Assembly: GCF_008801405.1 (NCBI RefSeq)
Contig: NZ_VZPV01000002.1
Coordinates: 434,001-498,000 of the forward strand
From: Ralstonia insidiosa
GTDB taxonomy: Bacteria > Pseudomonadota > Gammaproteobacteria > Burkholderiales > Burkholderiaceae
Reading direction: 5' to 3'
Length of the DNA stretch: 64,000 nt
In this document: piece by piece, positions 40,283-48,588 of the stretch
Position numbering within the stretch: the first letter of the stretch is position 1
How the letters are laid out: the number at the start of each line of letters is the position of its first letter
Notes under the pieces: generated by a model
Databases searched by the model: none
What the model saw: only the letters and a program-made list of their open reading frames with translations
What the model was told of the DNA's origin: nothing
Made by a program: the position numbers and the translations under genes

Positions 40283-41596
40283 TCACGCAGGCAACGTCAG
40301 CGTTGCCTGCAGCCCGCCCCCTTGACGGTTGGCCAGCGCCAGACGTCCACCCATGGCCTGCGCCAACTGCTGCGCAATCGCCAAGCCCAGACCCGTACCG
40401 CCCGTCCCCCGGTTGCGTGACGTCTCCAGCCGGTAGAACGGCCGCATTACCCGCTCCAGTTCCGCCTCGGGAATGCCTGGGCCCCGGTCCAGCACGGCAA
40501 TGGCGAGGCTGCCGGACTCGCGCGACACCGTCACCTCCGCATCACCGCCAAACTTGATGGCGTTGTCGATCAGGTTGGTCAGGATGCGCCGCAGCGCCTG
40601 CGGCCGGGTTTCAACGGGCGCCCCGACCTTGCCTTCCACCATGATGGGTGTGCCGCCGTCCCGGTAGTCGTAGCTCAGGCTGTCGAGCAACGCGTCGATG
40701 TCCACACGGGCGGGGGCTTCGGCACTGCCGTGCAGCGTGCGGGCGTAGGTCACGCCTTCGCGCACGAGATGCTCCATCGCGCGCAGATCCTGCACCAGTC
40801 GCTCCTGCGTTTCAGAAGGGTCCATCAGATCCAGCCGCAGGCGCATGCGGGTGATGGGCGTCTGCAGGTCATGCGAGATCGCCGCCAGGATCTGCACGCG
40901 CTCGGCCAGATAGCCAGCAATGCGCTGCTGCATGGCGTTGAAGGCCGCCGCTGCGTGCGCTACCTCCACAGGGCCGTGTTCGGGAATCACCTCGCTCTTG
41001 AGATCGGGACCGAGGCTTTCTGCGGCGGTGGCCAACTGCTTGAGCGGGCGGGTGACCAGGCGCACGGCCAGCCACGCGCATCCGCCCAGCAACACAAGCT
41101 GCACAACCAGCAGCACCGGCAGCCAGGTCGACAGCCCCATGGGATTCGGATGCACGTCGATGGTGAGTGGGCTGCCGTCGCTGAGTGTCAGGTGCACCTG
41201 GTACTGATTGCCGCCACCGGGCACCGCGTTGGCGGTGACGTTGTACCGCCCCTCCAGCGCGCGACCGATGGTGGCCGCCGCCTCGCGGGACAGGGCATCG
41301 CGCGGCGGCGTGTCGCTGCGGATGCCGGCGTCGAGTTCGTAGCGATAGGTGCGCCGGCTCAAGCGGTCAGCCCAAAGCGCGCGCTTGGCCGCGGGCAGCA
41401 TGTCGAGCATGGCGACGGAGCTGGCCACGTCGGTTTCCAGGTTGCCGAGCATCAGCCGGTCTGCCGCATCGGCGCGCTCGTGCAGCACAAGGCTGAAGGC
41501 CAGCCCCTGCGCCAGAGCCAACCCCACCAGCAGGATGACCATCAGGCGCGCAAACAAGGTGCGGGGCCATAGACGTAGGGTACGCAAAGCCGTCAT
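40283..41596 (-). CDS. Two-component sensor histidine kinase (EnvZ/RstB type)
   Basis: A 437-residue sensor. Helix 1 (residues 16-38), a periplasmic loop of about 120 residues and helix 2 (about 155-178) are followed by a HAMP linker. The H-box is 'LAAISHDLQTPITRMRLRLDLM', and the HATPase has 'ILTNLIDNAIKFGG', 'VLDRGPGIP' and 'GGTGLGLAIAQQLAQAMGG'. The ATG overlaps the stop of the response-regulator gene by four bases (ATGA), so the pair is coupled. The signal is unknown. Confidence 0.9.
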   Translation of the reverse strand: MTALRTLRLWPRTLFARLMVILLVGLALAQGLAFSLVLHERADAADRLMLGNLETDVASSVAMLDMLPAAKRALWADRLSRRTYRYELDAGIRSDTPPRDALSREAAATIGRALEGRYNVTANAVPGGGNQYQVHLTLSDGSPLTIDVHPNPMGLSTWLPVLLVVQLVLLGGCAWLAVRLVTRPLKQLATAAESLGPDLKSEVIPEHGPVEVAHAAAAFNAMQQRIAGYLAERVQILAAISHDLQTPITRMRLRLDLMDPSETQERLVQDLRAMEHLVREGVTYARTLHGSAEAPARVDIDALLDSLSYDYRDGGTPIMVEGKVGAPVETRPQALRRILTNLIDNAIKFGGDAEVTVSRESGSLAIAVLDRGPGIPEAELERVMRPFYRLETSRNRGTGGTGLGLAIAQQLAQAMGGRLALANRQGGGLQATLTLPA

Positions 41597-42333
41597 GCGC
41601 GCTCCTCGCGAATCTCCACCGTCGAGGCAAACACGTATCCGCCATTGCGCACGGTCTTGATGTACTTGGGCTCGCGCGCGTCGTCGCCCAGGCGTTGCCG
41701 CAGGCGGCTCACCATCAGGTCGATGGAGCGCTCGAACAGCTCGGCGTCACGGCCTTGCGTGAGGTTGAGCAGTTGGTCACGGCTGAGCACGCGCTGCGGG
41801 TGGTCGAGAAACACGCGCAGCAGCTTGTACTCCGCGCCGCTCAGGGCAACGACCACGTCCTGGGCATCCAGCAGGTGCCGCGTCGTGGTATCGAGCCGCC
41901 AGTCGCCAAAGGCCAGCAGCGTAGCCGCCTCGGTGATCTGCAGGTTGGGCGGCAACATGCGCGTGCGGCGCAGCACGGAACGCACGCGGGCCAACAGTTC
42001 ACGCGCGGCAAACGGCTTCACGAGGTAGTCGTCGGCGCCCATTTCCAGGCCGAGAATGCGGTCGGCCTCTTCGTTGCGGGCGGTCAGCATGAGGATCGGC
42101 AGGTTCTTGCGCGGGCCGGCACGCAGGTCACGGCACAACGCCAGGCCATCTTCACCGGGCAGCATGAGGTCGAGCACGATGAGGTCGACCGAGCCCTTGT
42201 CGAGCGCGGCGCGCATCTCGCGCCCATTGGCCGCCAGCGTCACGCGCATCTCGTTGCGTTCCAGGTAGGTGCCCACCAGCTCGCGGATCTCGCGGTCGTC
42301 ATCAACGATGAGGATGTGATCGGGCTGGCTCAT
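41593..42333 (-). CDS. OmpR/PhoB-family response regulator
   Basis: A 246-residue regulator. The receiver has the acidic pocket 'VDDDRE', the phospho-acceptor Asp in 'DLIVLDLMLPGEDG' (about residue 54) and Lys in 'DDYLVKPFAARELLARV'. The C-terminal winged helix is of OmpR type, with 'LLRVFLDHPQRVLSRDQLLNLTQG...FERSIDLMVSRLRQRLGDD...IKTVRNGGYVF'. It is encoded just before its kinase and just after a tiny ORF that overlaps its ATG. Target genes are unknown; CcdA is divergent nearby. Confidence 0.9.
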   Translation of the reverse strand: MSQPDHILIVDDDREIRELVGTYLERNEMRVTLAANGREMRAALDKGSVDLIVLDLMLPGEDGLALCRDLRAGPRKNLPILMLTARNEEADRILGLEMGADDYLVKPFAARELLARVRSVLRRTRMLPPNLQITEAATLLAFGDWRLDTTTRHLLDAQDVVVALSGAEYKLLRVFLDHPQRVLSRDQLLNLTQGRDAELFERSIDLMVSRLRQRLGDDAREPKYIKTVRNGGYVFASTVEIREERA

Positions 42334-42503
42334 GGTTTGCGCTCGATGGGGGTAGAACGTGGCGTAGGAAGGGGGGTGGCATGCCGGCGCCGGTCAGACG
42401 TACTGGCCGGCCCGGGCGCCGCCCAGCGGCACACGCCCGCACCGCCCAGTTCACAGGTCAACGCAGAAAACATCATGGTGGCAAGCAGCAGCAGACCCCT
42501 CAT
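42330..42503 (-). CDS. Small exported/anchored peptide coupled to the response regulator
   Basis: A 57-residue frame that begins with a hydrophobic signal-like segment 'MRGLLLLATMMFSALTCELGG' and continues as a Pro/Arg-rich tail. The ATG at 42503 has AAAGGA 8 bases upstream and its stop overlaps the regulator ATG (ATGA), so translation would be coupled. It could be a small sensor accessory protein or simply a leader that drives regulator translation. I do not recognise a family. Confidence 0.45.
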   Translation of the reverse strand: MRGLLLLATMMFSALTCELGGAGVCRWAAPGPASTSDRRRHATPLPTPRSTPIERKP

Positions 42504-42716
42504 GGCACGCATCCTTTCAGCAGTCGCACCGTAACACCGACGGCATGCGATGGACGCATTGTGCGGCGGCTGGGGGACCATGTGGGGGCCTTTTGTATCG
42601 CTCTGTATCTGGCGGGCTCTTGAACAAGAAACATTGCACTTGCGCAGGCCTGCGGAAACAGCGGCGATACGTGCGGGGCATGCAATGCAGTCATCGGATC
42701 AACCAGGAGACGCCCG

Positions 42717-43430
42717 ATGATTGACCTCATTCTTGCCGCACTGGCCGGCGTATTGACGATTGCATCACCGTGCGTGCTGCCGGTGCTGCCCATGGTGCTG
42801 AATGCGTCCAGCGACGAGTCCAGCGCGCTGCGCCCCGTGGCGATTGCATTGGGCTTCGTGCTCGCGTTTTCTGCGCTGGGCGTGGCATTTGGCGCGCTCT
42901 CCAGCTCGCTGGCCTGGGCGCAGGACGCCGTGCGCACCGTGGCCATTTTGATTCTGCTGCTGTCAGGGCTGGCCCGCCTGTGGCCCAGCGCATTCGAGCG
43001 GCTTCTGGCACCACTGGGCGGCATCATCGATCGCTTTGCGGGGGTGGCCGCAGGTATCACATCTGGCACGGGCACGGGCCTGGCGGGCGGGTTCGTGCTG
43101 GGCATGACGCTGGGCGTGGTCTGGACACCATGCGCCGGCCCCACGCTGGCCGCCATTCTGGCGCTGGTGGCCAAGGCACAGGACCTGGGCCGCGCCGGGG
43201 TGCTGCTGGCGCTGTTCTCCGCAGGCGCCGCCATTCCGTTGCTCGTCATCGCCTATGGCGGCCGCTATGTCACCGCGCAGGTCCGCAAGGTGTCACGGTA
43301 TGCGCAGCGCCTGCAGCAAGTGTTTGGCGCTGCCGTCGTTGTTACCGCCGTGGCGATGCTCTTCCAGGTCGACACGCTGGTGGTGGCGCGGTTGAGTACG
43401 GTGCTTCCGTCGATTCACCTGGGGGTGTGA
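42717..43430 (+). CDS. ccdA: CcdA/DsbD-type thiol-redox membrane protein
   Basis: A 237-residue membrane protein of the CcdA family, which passes electrons from cytoplasmic thioredoxin to the periplasm for cytochrome c maturation or thiol repair. The paired cysteines occupy the expected helices: 'IASPCVLPVLPMV' and 'VVWTPCAGPTLAAIL'. About six helices are predicted. It lies divergent from the two-component operon across 213 bases, and might be its target. No thioredoxin-like partner is adjacent. Confidence 0.85.
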   Translation: MIDLILAALAGVLTIASPCVLPVLPMVLNASSDESSALRPVAIALGFVLAFSALGVAFGALSSSLAWAQDAVRTVAILILLLSGLARLWPSAFERLLAPLGGIIDRFAGVAAGITSGTGTGLAGGFVLGMTLGVVWTPCAGPTLAAILALVAKAQDLGRAGVLLALFSAGAAIPLLVIAYGGRYVTAQVRKVSRYAQRLQQVFGAAVVVTAVAMLFQVDTLVVARLSTVLPSIHLGV

Positions 43431-43572
43431 AGCATGCGTCGCGCCCGAAACGGCCGCCGGGGGATTTGTTCCTTGATGTATTGAGTCCTGTTCCCGCCCG
43501 TACCTTCATCCGGGCGGCGGCCGCGCCTAGAGTCGGTTCCATGCTCACAACCGCTTGAAACCCGGAGCCGCC

Positions 43573-44037
43573 ATGACCATCGAAGAACGCCTTGCCGCAC
43601 GCGGCCTCGTGCTGCCCCCTCCCCCGCAGCCGCTGGGCAGCTATGCCGCTGTCAGTCAGGCGGGTGATCTACTGTTCGTGTCAGGGCAGTTGCCGCTGGC
43701 CAACGGCAAGGTGGTCTGGCAAGGCCAGGTCGGCAAGGACCTGACCCTGGAAGATGGCCAGCGTGCCGCAGAACTTGCTGCGCTCAACGTGCTCGCGCAA
43801 ATCCACGCGCATCTGGGTAGCTTCGAGCGGTTGGACCACATTGTCCGTGTCGAGGGACATGTCACCAGTGCACCCGGCTGGCTGCAGCAGCCTGCGGTGG
43901 TGGATGGCGCATCGGACTTCTTCGCGGATGTGCTGGCCGAGAAGGCCGGGCATGCGCGCATGGTGATCTCGCACTTCCAGCAGCCGGCCAACGCCGCCGT
44001 CATCCTGCTCGTGATCGCACAGGTCAAACCCGCCTGA
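43573..44037 (+). CDS. RidA/YjgF-family protein
   Basis: A 154-residue cytoplasmic protein of the RidA superfamily, many members of which deaminate reactive enamine/imine intermediates. 'LGSYAAVSQAGDLLFVSGQLPLANGKVVWQGQVGKDLTLEDGQRAAELAALNVLAQI' in parts fits the longer YjgF-like subgroup. The family's catalytic Arg near the C-terminus is not obvious, so this may belong to a non-deaminase subgroup. The ATG at 43573 gives the typical N-terminus. Confidence 0.8.
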   Translation: MTIEERLAARGLVLPPPPQPLGSYAAVSQAGDLLFVSGQLPLANGKVVWQGQVGKDLTLEDGQRAAELAALNVLAQIHAHLGSFERLDHIVRVEGHVTSAPGWLQQPAVVDGASDFFADVLAEKAGHARMVISHFQQPANAAVILLVIAQVKPA

Positions 44038-44056
44038 TTGCCCTGTCCCTGCCCAC

Positions 44057-44968
44057 TCAGGGGGAGCACTTCTCCACCAGGAAGTCGACGAACACCCGCA
44101 CCCGGCGCGTCACGTGCCGGGCCGACGGGTATAGCAGGACGAACGGCCGCGTACTGCCGCCGTAGTCCTGCAACACCTCGACCAGCGTGCCGTCGCGCAA
44201 ATCCTGCTCGACCACAAAGCGGTACGTCTGAAACAAGCCTGCCCCGGCGCGCGCCAACGTGGCGCCGCCGAGCGCGTCTTCCGACGTGCCATAGGTGCCC
44301 GACGTCAGCAGATCCGTCTCTTCACCGTTGACCTGGAACACCCATGGCAGCTTACGGCCACTGCTGGGCACGTCAAACTGAATGCATTCGTGCTGCTGCA
44401 GGTCTTCCGGCGTGCGTGGCGTGCCGGCGCGGCGTAGATAGTCGGGCGCGGCCACCACCACCATCTCGGCATCTTCCAGCTTGCGGGCGATGAGGTTGGA
44501 GTCATCCGGTGCGCGTCCGCGCACGGACAGGTCATACGTGTCATCTGCAAAATCGACATTGCGGTTGCTGATGTGCACGTCGACTTCGACATCCGGGTAT
44601 TGCGCCCGGAACGCGGGCAGGATGGGCAGCACGCGATAGTGCGCATAGGGCGTCGGCAAGCTGATCCGCAGCAAGCCCGAGGGCGCTGCGCGCTGGCCGC
44701 TGATCTGCCGTTCCGCTTCCACCAATTGCGCCAATGCGCGGCGGCTCTGCTCGAAGTAGATCCGGCCCTCTTCAGTCAACCGGATCTGCCGCGTGGTGCG
44801 CACGAACAGGCGCACACCCAATCGCTCCTCCAACCGGAACACGGTGCGGCTGACCGCCGGCGGTGTCACGCCTGCAGCGACTGCGGCGGCCGTAAAACTG
44901 CCAAGCTCTGCCGCCAGGCAGAACAGCTCGATGCTGCCGAGCTGGAGATCATCGAACTGTCGCGTCAT
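44057..44968 (-). CDS. LysR-family transcriptional regulator
   Basis: A 303-residue regulator. The helix-turn-helix 'ELFCLAAELGSFTAAAVAAGVTPPAVSRTVFRLEERLGVRLFVRTTRQIRLT' (residues about 14-64) is of the CrgA/AaeR-like subgroup, and the effector domain starts near residue 92 with 'GLLRISLPTPYAHYRVLPIL'. It is divergent from the SDR gene with 191 bases between starts, and probably controls it. Effector unknown. Confidence 0.9.
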   Translation of the reverse strand: MTRQFDDLQLGSIELFCLAAELGSFTAAAVAAGVTPPAVSRTVFRLEERLGVRLFVRTTRQIRLTEEGRIYFEQSRRALAQLVEAERQISGQRAAPSGLLRISLPTPYAHYRVLPILPAFRAQYPDVEVDVHISNRNVDFADDTYDLSVRGRAPDDSNLIARKLEDAEMVVVAAPDYLRRAGTPRTPEDLQQHECIQFDVPSSGRKLPWVFQVNGEETDLLTSGTYGTSEDALGGATLARAGAGLFQTYRFVVEQDLRDGTLVEVLQDYGGSTRPFVLLYPSARHVTRRVRVFVDFLVEKCSP

Positions 44969-45011
44969 GGCGCCTACCGCATCAATGCAAAGGCCCCATC
45001 ATAGTGCGGGA

Positions 45012-45025
45012 TGTGATGCATCGCA
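45012..45025. promoter_or_regulatory. Dyad in the LysR/SDR divergent region
   Basis: TGTGATGCATCGCA is a near-perfect 14-base palindrome around GATGCATC, bracketed by GCGGGA (45006-45011) and TCCCGC (45031-45036). It lies 44 bases upstream of the LysR start and is a candidate operator. Confidence 0.4.
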
Positions 45026-45159
45026 TTTGTTCCCGCTGCGCATAAGTGTTTGTGCGCGATGGGCATTCTTCAGCACAAGCGTGCGGCCTACATTGGACCT
45101 CAATCGATCCCGTCGGATCGACCGGCTTCACAGCCATCCACCAAACATGAGGTTCCAAA

Positions 45160-45870
45160 ATGAGCACCACTCAAAAAGTCGCCGTCATCACCGGCGCATC
45201 ACAAGGCATCGGCGCAGAACTGGTCAAGTCGTACCGCGAACGCGGCTACCGCGTGGTGGCAACGGCGCGCAGCATCAAGCCGGTGGATGACGCTGGCATC
45301 CTGGCCGTTGCCGGTGACATTGCCGACCCGGCAACGGCACGCCGCGTGATTGCCGAGGGTGTGGCGAAGTTCGGCCGCATCGATACGCTGGTCAACAACG
45401 CCGGCATCTTCATGGCCAAGCCCTTCACCAGCTATACGGCGGAAGACTACGCAGCCAACATTGGCGTGAACCTGACCGGTTTCTTCCACATCACGCAGCT
45501 CGCCATTGCCGAGATGGAGAAGAACGGCGGTGGCCACGTGGTCAGCATCACGACCACCCTGACGGACCATGCCATCAGCGGTGTACCGTCGGTGCTCGCC
45601 TCGCTCACCAAGGGCGGTTTGAACGCGGCGACGAAATCGCTGGCCATTGAATATGCGAAGCGCGGTATCCGCGTGAATGCGGTGTCGCCAGGCGTCATCA
45701 AGTCGCCAATGCACGCACCGGAAACGCACGACTTTCTTGGCGCGCTGCATCCGGTTGGCCACATGGGCGAGATGCGCGATATCGCGCAGGCTGTACAGTT
45801 TCTGGAGTCCGCCCCCTTTGTGACAGGCGAGATCCTGCACGTGGATGGCGGCCAGAGCGCAGGGCATTGA
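45160..45870 (+). CDS. Short-chain dehydrogenase/reductase
   Basis: A 236-residue classical SDR. The cofactor motif is 'VITGASQGIGAELVKSYRERGYRVVATAR' (TGxxxGxG), followed by 'VNNAGIF' (NNAG). The Ser of 'SITTTLTDHAISGV' is replaced around the usual catalytic position, and the Y-x-x-x-K motif is not evident: where Tyr is expected the sequence reads 'PSVLASLTKGG'. The enzyme may thus be an atypical SDR or have altered activity. It is divergent from a LysR gene that probably regulates it. Confidence 0.85.
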   Translation: MSTTQKVAVITGASQGIGAELVKSYRERGYRVVATARSIKPVDDAGILAVAGDIADPATARRVIAEGVAKFGRIDTLVNNAGIFMAKPFTSYTAEDYAANIGVNLTGFFHITQLAIAEMEKNGGGHVVSITTTLTDHAISGVPSVLASLTKGGLNAATKSLAIEYAKRGIRVNAVSPGVIKSPMHAPETHDFLGALHPVGHMGEMRDIAQAVQFLESAPFVTGEILHVDGGQSAGH

Positions 45871-45888
45871 ACCCACCTGCGGCCGGTG

Positions 45889-47268
45889 CTACACCACCGG
45901 CTGCATCTCCTGCAGCAGCGTCGGCACCAGTTCCGACACGGTCGGGTGGATGTGCATGGCACGGCTGATGGTGGTGTACGGCGCCTTGGCGTACATCACG
46001 TCGAGCAATGCATGCACGACCTCGTCGCCGGTCACGCCCAGGATCGCCGCGCCAAGAATTTCGTGACTCTGCGCATCCACCACCACGCGCATGAAGCCTT
46101 GGCTTTCTCCCTTCTCCACCGCACGCCCGACGCGCGTCATGGGGCGGTTGCCGACCAGCAGCTTGCGGCCCGAATGCTTGGCCTCGGTCAGCGTCATGCC
46201 AACGCGGCCAAGCGGTGGGTCGATGTACATGGCGTACGCCTGGATACGGTCCGACACCCTGCGCGGATCGTCATCCAGCAGGTTGGCCGCGACGATCTCG
46301 TAGTCGTTGTAGGACGTATGTGTGAACGCGCCGCGCCCGTTGCAATCGCCCAGGGCCCAGATGCCGGAGACGTTGGTGCGCAGTTGCTCGTCGACGCAGA
46401 TATATCCGCGTGCATCGGTTTGGACGCCTGCCTTGTCCAGGCCGAGATCATCGGTATTGGGTACACGCCCCACGGCCAGCAGCAGATGCGAGCCCGACAC
46501 TTCTCGCGCGCCGCCCGAGCAATCCAGCCCAACCACCACGTTGCCTGCTTCGCCGCGCACGCTCAGGCAGTTGGCGGCCACCTGCACGTCGATGCCCTCC
46601 GCTTCCAGAATCTCACGCACCGCCTGCGACACGTCTTCGTCTTCACGGGCGATCAGGCGCGGGCCTTTCTCCACGATCGTCACGCGCGCCCCGAAGCGCC
46701 GATACATCTGGCCGAACTCCAGCCCCACATAGCTGCCACCGATCACGATCAGGTGCTCGGGCAGGAAGTCCATGTCCATCATGGTGGTGTTGGTGAGATA
46801 GGGCACCTGATCCAACCCCGGCATCGGGGGAACCAGCGCGCGCCCGCCAACGTTGATGAAGATGCGCTCGGCCTCCAGCAGATCGTTGCCGACACGCACG
46901 GTTTGCGCGCTCTCAAAGCGAGCATGCCCCTGGAAGACGGTGCAGTGCTCCAGGCCGCGGACCCACTGCTCCACGCCGTGGCTGGAGCGCCCGGAAATTT
47001 CGTCCTTGCGCGCCTTCACACGCGCCATGTCGACATTGACCGGCCCATCGATCATCACGCCGTACTCGGCAGCCCGTTGCGCGAGGCGCGCGGCGTATGC
47101 GCTGGCGACCAGTGTCTTGGTGGGAATGCAGCCGGTGTTGACGCATGTGCCGCCAAACCGCCCGCGCTCGATGATGGCAACCTGCATGCCGGCGCCGGAC
47201 AACCGCGCGGCCAGCGCCGGGCCAGCTTGCCCGGTACCGATGATGATGGCGTCGAAGCGTTGCGTCAT
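45889..47268 (-). CDS. FAD-dependent pyridine-nucleotide disulfide oxidoreductase (mercuric reductase-like)
   Basis: A 459-residue flavoenzyme. The FAD motif 'AIIIGTGQAGPALAARLSGAG', the redox disulfide 'GGTCVNTGCIPTK' (Cys42/Cys47), the NAD(P) motif 'LIVIGGSYVGLEFGQMYRRFGARVTIVEKG' and the C-terminal 'MHIHPTVSELVPTLLQEM' with the His-Pro-Glu-like base are all present. It resembles mercuric reductase/dihydrolipoamide dehydrogenase, but lacks an N-terminal metal-binding domain and the C-terminal Cys pair of MerA, so mercury is unlikely. The ATG at 47268 has AGGAGA upstream. Confidence 0.9.
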   Translation of the reverse strand: MTQRFDAIIIGTGQAGPALAARLSGAGMQVAIIERGRFGGTCVNTGCIPTKTLVASAYAARLAQRAAEYGVMIDGPVNVDMARVKARKDEISGRSSHGVEQWVRGLEHCTVFQGHARFESAQTVRVGNDLLEAERIFINVGGRALVPPMPGLDQVPYLTNTTMMDMDFLPEHLIVIGGSYVGLEFGQMYRRFGARVTIVEKGPRLIAREDEDVSQAVREILEAEGIDVQVAANCLSVRGEAGNVVVGLDCSGGAREVSGSHLLLAVGRVPNTDDLGLDKAGVQTDARGYICVDEQLRTNVSGIWALGDCNGRGAFTHTSYNDYEIVAANLLDDDPRRVSDRIQAYAMYIDPPLGRVGMTLTEAKHSGRKLLVGNRPMTRVGRAVEKGESQGFMRVVVDAQSHEILGAAILGVTGDEVVHALLDVMYAKAPYTTISRAMHIHPTVSELVPTLLQEMQPVV

Positions 47269-47394
47269 GGCGGTCTCCTGCGTGGCGGCATCGATTGCCA
47301 CGGTATGGTAGACCGCACAGGCGTCAACGGCGACCCGGCGTCAGCGATATGTCTTGGGAAGGGGTGCCACCAGCCAGAACGGCGGATGGAAGGC

Positions 47395-47434
47395 AGGAAA
47401 ATCTGGGCACCCGGGAGTGCAAGCCTCCCGGGTG
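47395..47434 (-). terminator. Intrinsic terminator of the glycine-zipper gene
   Basis: CACCCGGGAG (47408-47417) and CTCCCGGGTG (47425-47434) form a perfect 10-bp stem 9 bases past the stop codon. On the minus strand the hairpin is followed within 7 bases by a short ATTTT run. The GC-rich stem is strong; the T-tract is weak. Confidence 0.6.
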
Positions 47435-47443
47435 GACATCCCA

Positions 47444-47872
47444 TCAGTGGTGATGGTGATGCTTGCCGTGGCGACGGCGGCCACGATCGTCGTGGTCGGA
47501 GTATGAGTTGCGCTGCACGTTGCCGCCCAGCGCCGCACCCGCGCCGCCACCGAGGCCCGCGCCGACGATGCCGCCCGTGCGGCCGCCCATGGCGTTGCCC
47601 GCAGCAGCGCCCACGCCACCGCCCAGTGCGCCGCCAACAATCGCGCCCTTGCGCTCGTGGCCGTTGGCCGTCAAAGCGCCGCCGGCGCCACCGCCAATCG
47701 CACCGCCAATCACCGAACCCGTCTGGCCGCCGATTGCACCACCCACGGCTGCACCACCCGCGCCGCCCAGTGCGCCACCAAGTGCGTTGCGCAAATCATC
47801 GGCCGCCGCCGGCAAAGCCGTCAGACCGGCGAGCGCGGCAACAATCAACGTCGGGGCAATCTTCTTCCACAT
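47444..47872 (-). CDS. Exported glycine-zipper protein with natural C-terminal penta-His
   Basis: A 142-residue secreted protein: signal peptide 'MWKKIAPTLIVAALAGLTALPAAA', then a long glycine-zipper region of repeated GGAxGG/GxxxG units (about residues 30-118), as in outer-membrane-associated YMGG/Gly-zipper lipoprotein relatives, and a charged tail ending 'GKHHHHH'. The zipper suggests membrane insertion or oligomerisation; the His tail suggests metal binding. The ATG at 47872 has AAGGAG upstream. A terminator follows. Confidence 0.8.
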   Translation of the reverse strand: MWKKIAPTLIVAALAGLTALPAAADDLRNALGGALGGAGGAAVGGAIGGQTGSVIGGAIGGGAGGALTANGHERKGAIVGGALGGGVGAAAGNAMGGRTGGIVGAGLGGGAGAALGGNVQRNSYSDHDDRGRRRHGKHHHHH

Positions 47873-48077
47873 GCTGGGTTCTCCTTGTTTGCACATGCTC
47901 AAATGCAGGATGCGCCACACCCCCGTTGGCGGGCCGTTCCTGGGTCAATCAATTCGCGGCGCAGAATACCGGGCGTGCAGCGTGGCGGGTTATACATTCC
48001 CGTCACACGAGTAACAAAATGTACGCAAGCCCCTCGCGTCGCTAAGTTGACCGACAGACTCAGGAGAGACCTCCCCC

Positions 48078-48587
48078 ATGACGACTTATGTCGCCTTCCT
48101 GCGGGCCGTGAATGTTGGCGGTACCGGCAAGCTGCCCATGGCCGACCTGCGGGCGATGTGCGAATCCATTGGCCTGACCAACGTGCGCACCTACATTGCG
48201 AGCGGCAATGTGGTCTTTCAGAGCCGGCTGTCGGAAGCGTCGGTCAAGGCCAAGCTGGAGCGCTGCCTGGAGGAATACGCCGGCAAGCCCGTGGGCGTGC
48301 TCGTGCGCACGGGTGCGGAACTGGCAGCGGTGCTGGAGGGCAATCCGTTCAAAGCCCAGGCAGCCAATCGGACGGTCGCCATCTTTCTGGATGCGCCACC
48401 GCCCGCCGATACGTTGGCAACCCTGAGCGGCCGGCAAGCGGAAGAAGTCGCCCTGGGCGCACGTGAGATCTACGTGCACTACGGCGATGGCATGGCGCAT
48501 TCCAAGCTGAAGATTCCTGCTGCCAAGACGGGGACGGCGCGCAATATGAACACCATCGCCACGCTGGTGGCGTGGGCGGCGGCGTAG
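48078..48587 (+). CDS. DUF1697 family protein
   Basis: A 169-residue cytoplasmic protein. 'TYVAFLRAVNVGGTGKLPMADLRAMCESIGLTNVRTYIASGNVVFQS' in segments is the highly conserved N-terminal signature of DUF1697, and the C-terminal 'NMNTIATLVAWA' fits too. Function is unknown. AGGAGAGAC lies upstream of the ATG. It converges on the LuxR-type gene with one base between stops. Confidence 0.85.
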   Translation: MTTYVAFLRAVNVGGTGKLPMADLRAMCESIGLTNVRTYIASGNVVFQSRLSEASVKAKLERCLEEYAGKPVGVLVRTGAELAAVLEGNPFKAQAANRTVAIFLDAPPPADTLATLSGRQAEEVALGAREIYVHYGDGMAHSKLKIPAAKTGTARNMNTIATLVAWAAA

Positions 48588-48588
48588 C

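Noticed and set aside
45889..47268. Mercuric reductase (merA)
   Set aside because: No N-terminal heavy-metal domain, no C-terminal vicinal Cys pair and no mer genes around it; only the general flavoenzyme family is assigned.
45886..48045. 719-residue plus-strand open frame
   Set aside because: Antisense to the disulfide oxidoreductase and glycine-zipper genes, both with clear motifs and ribosome sites; the frame has no recognisable fold.
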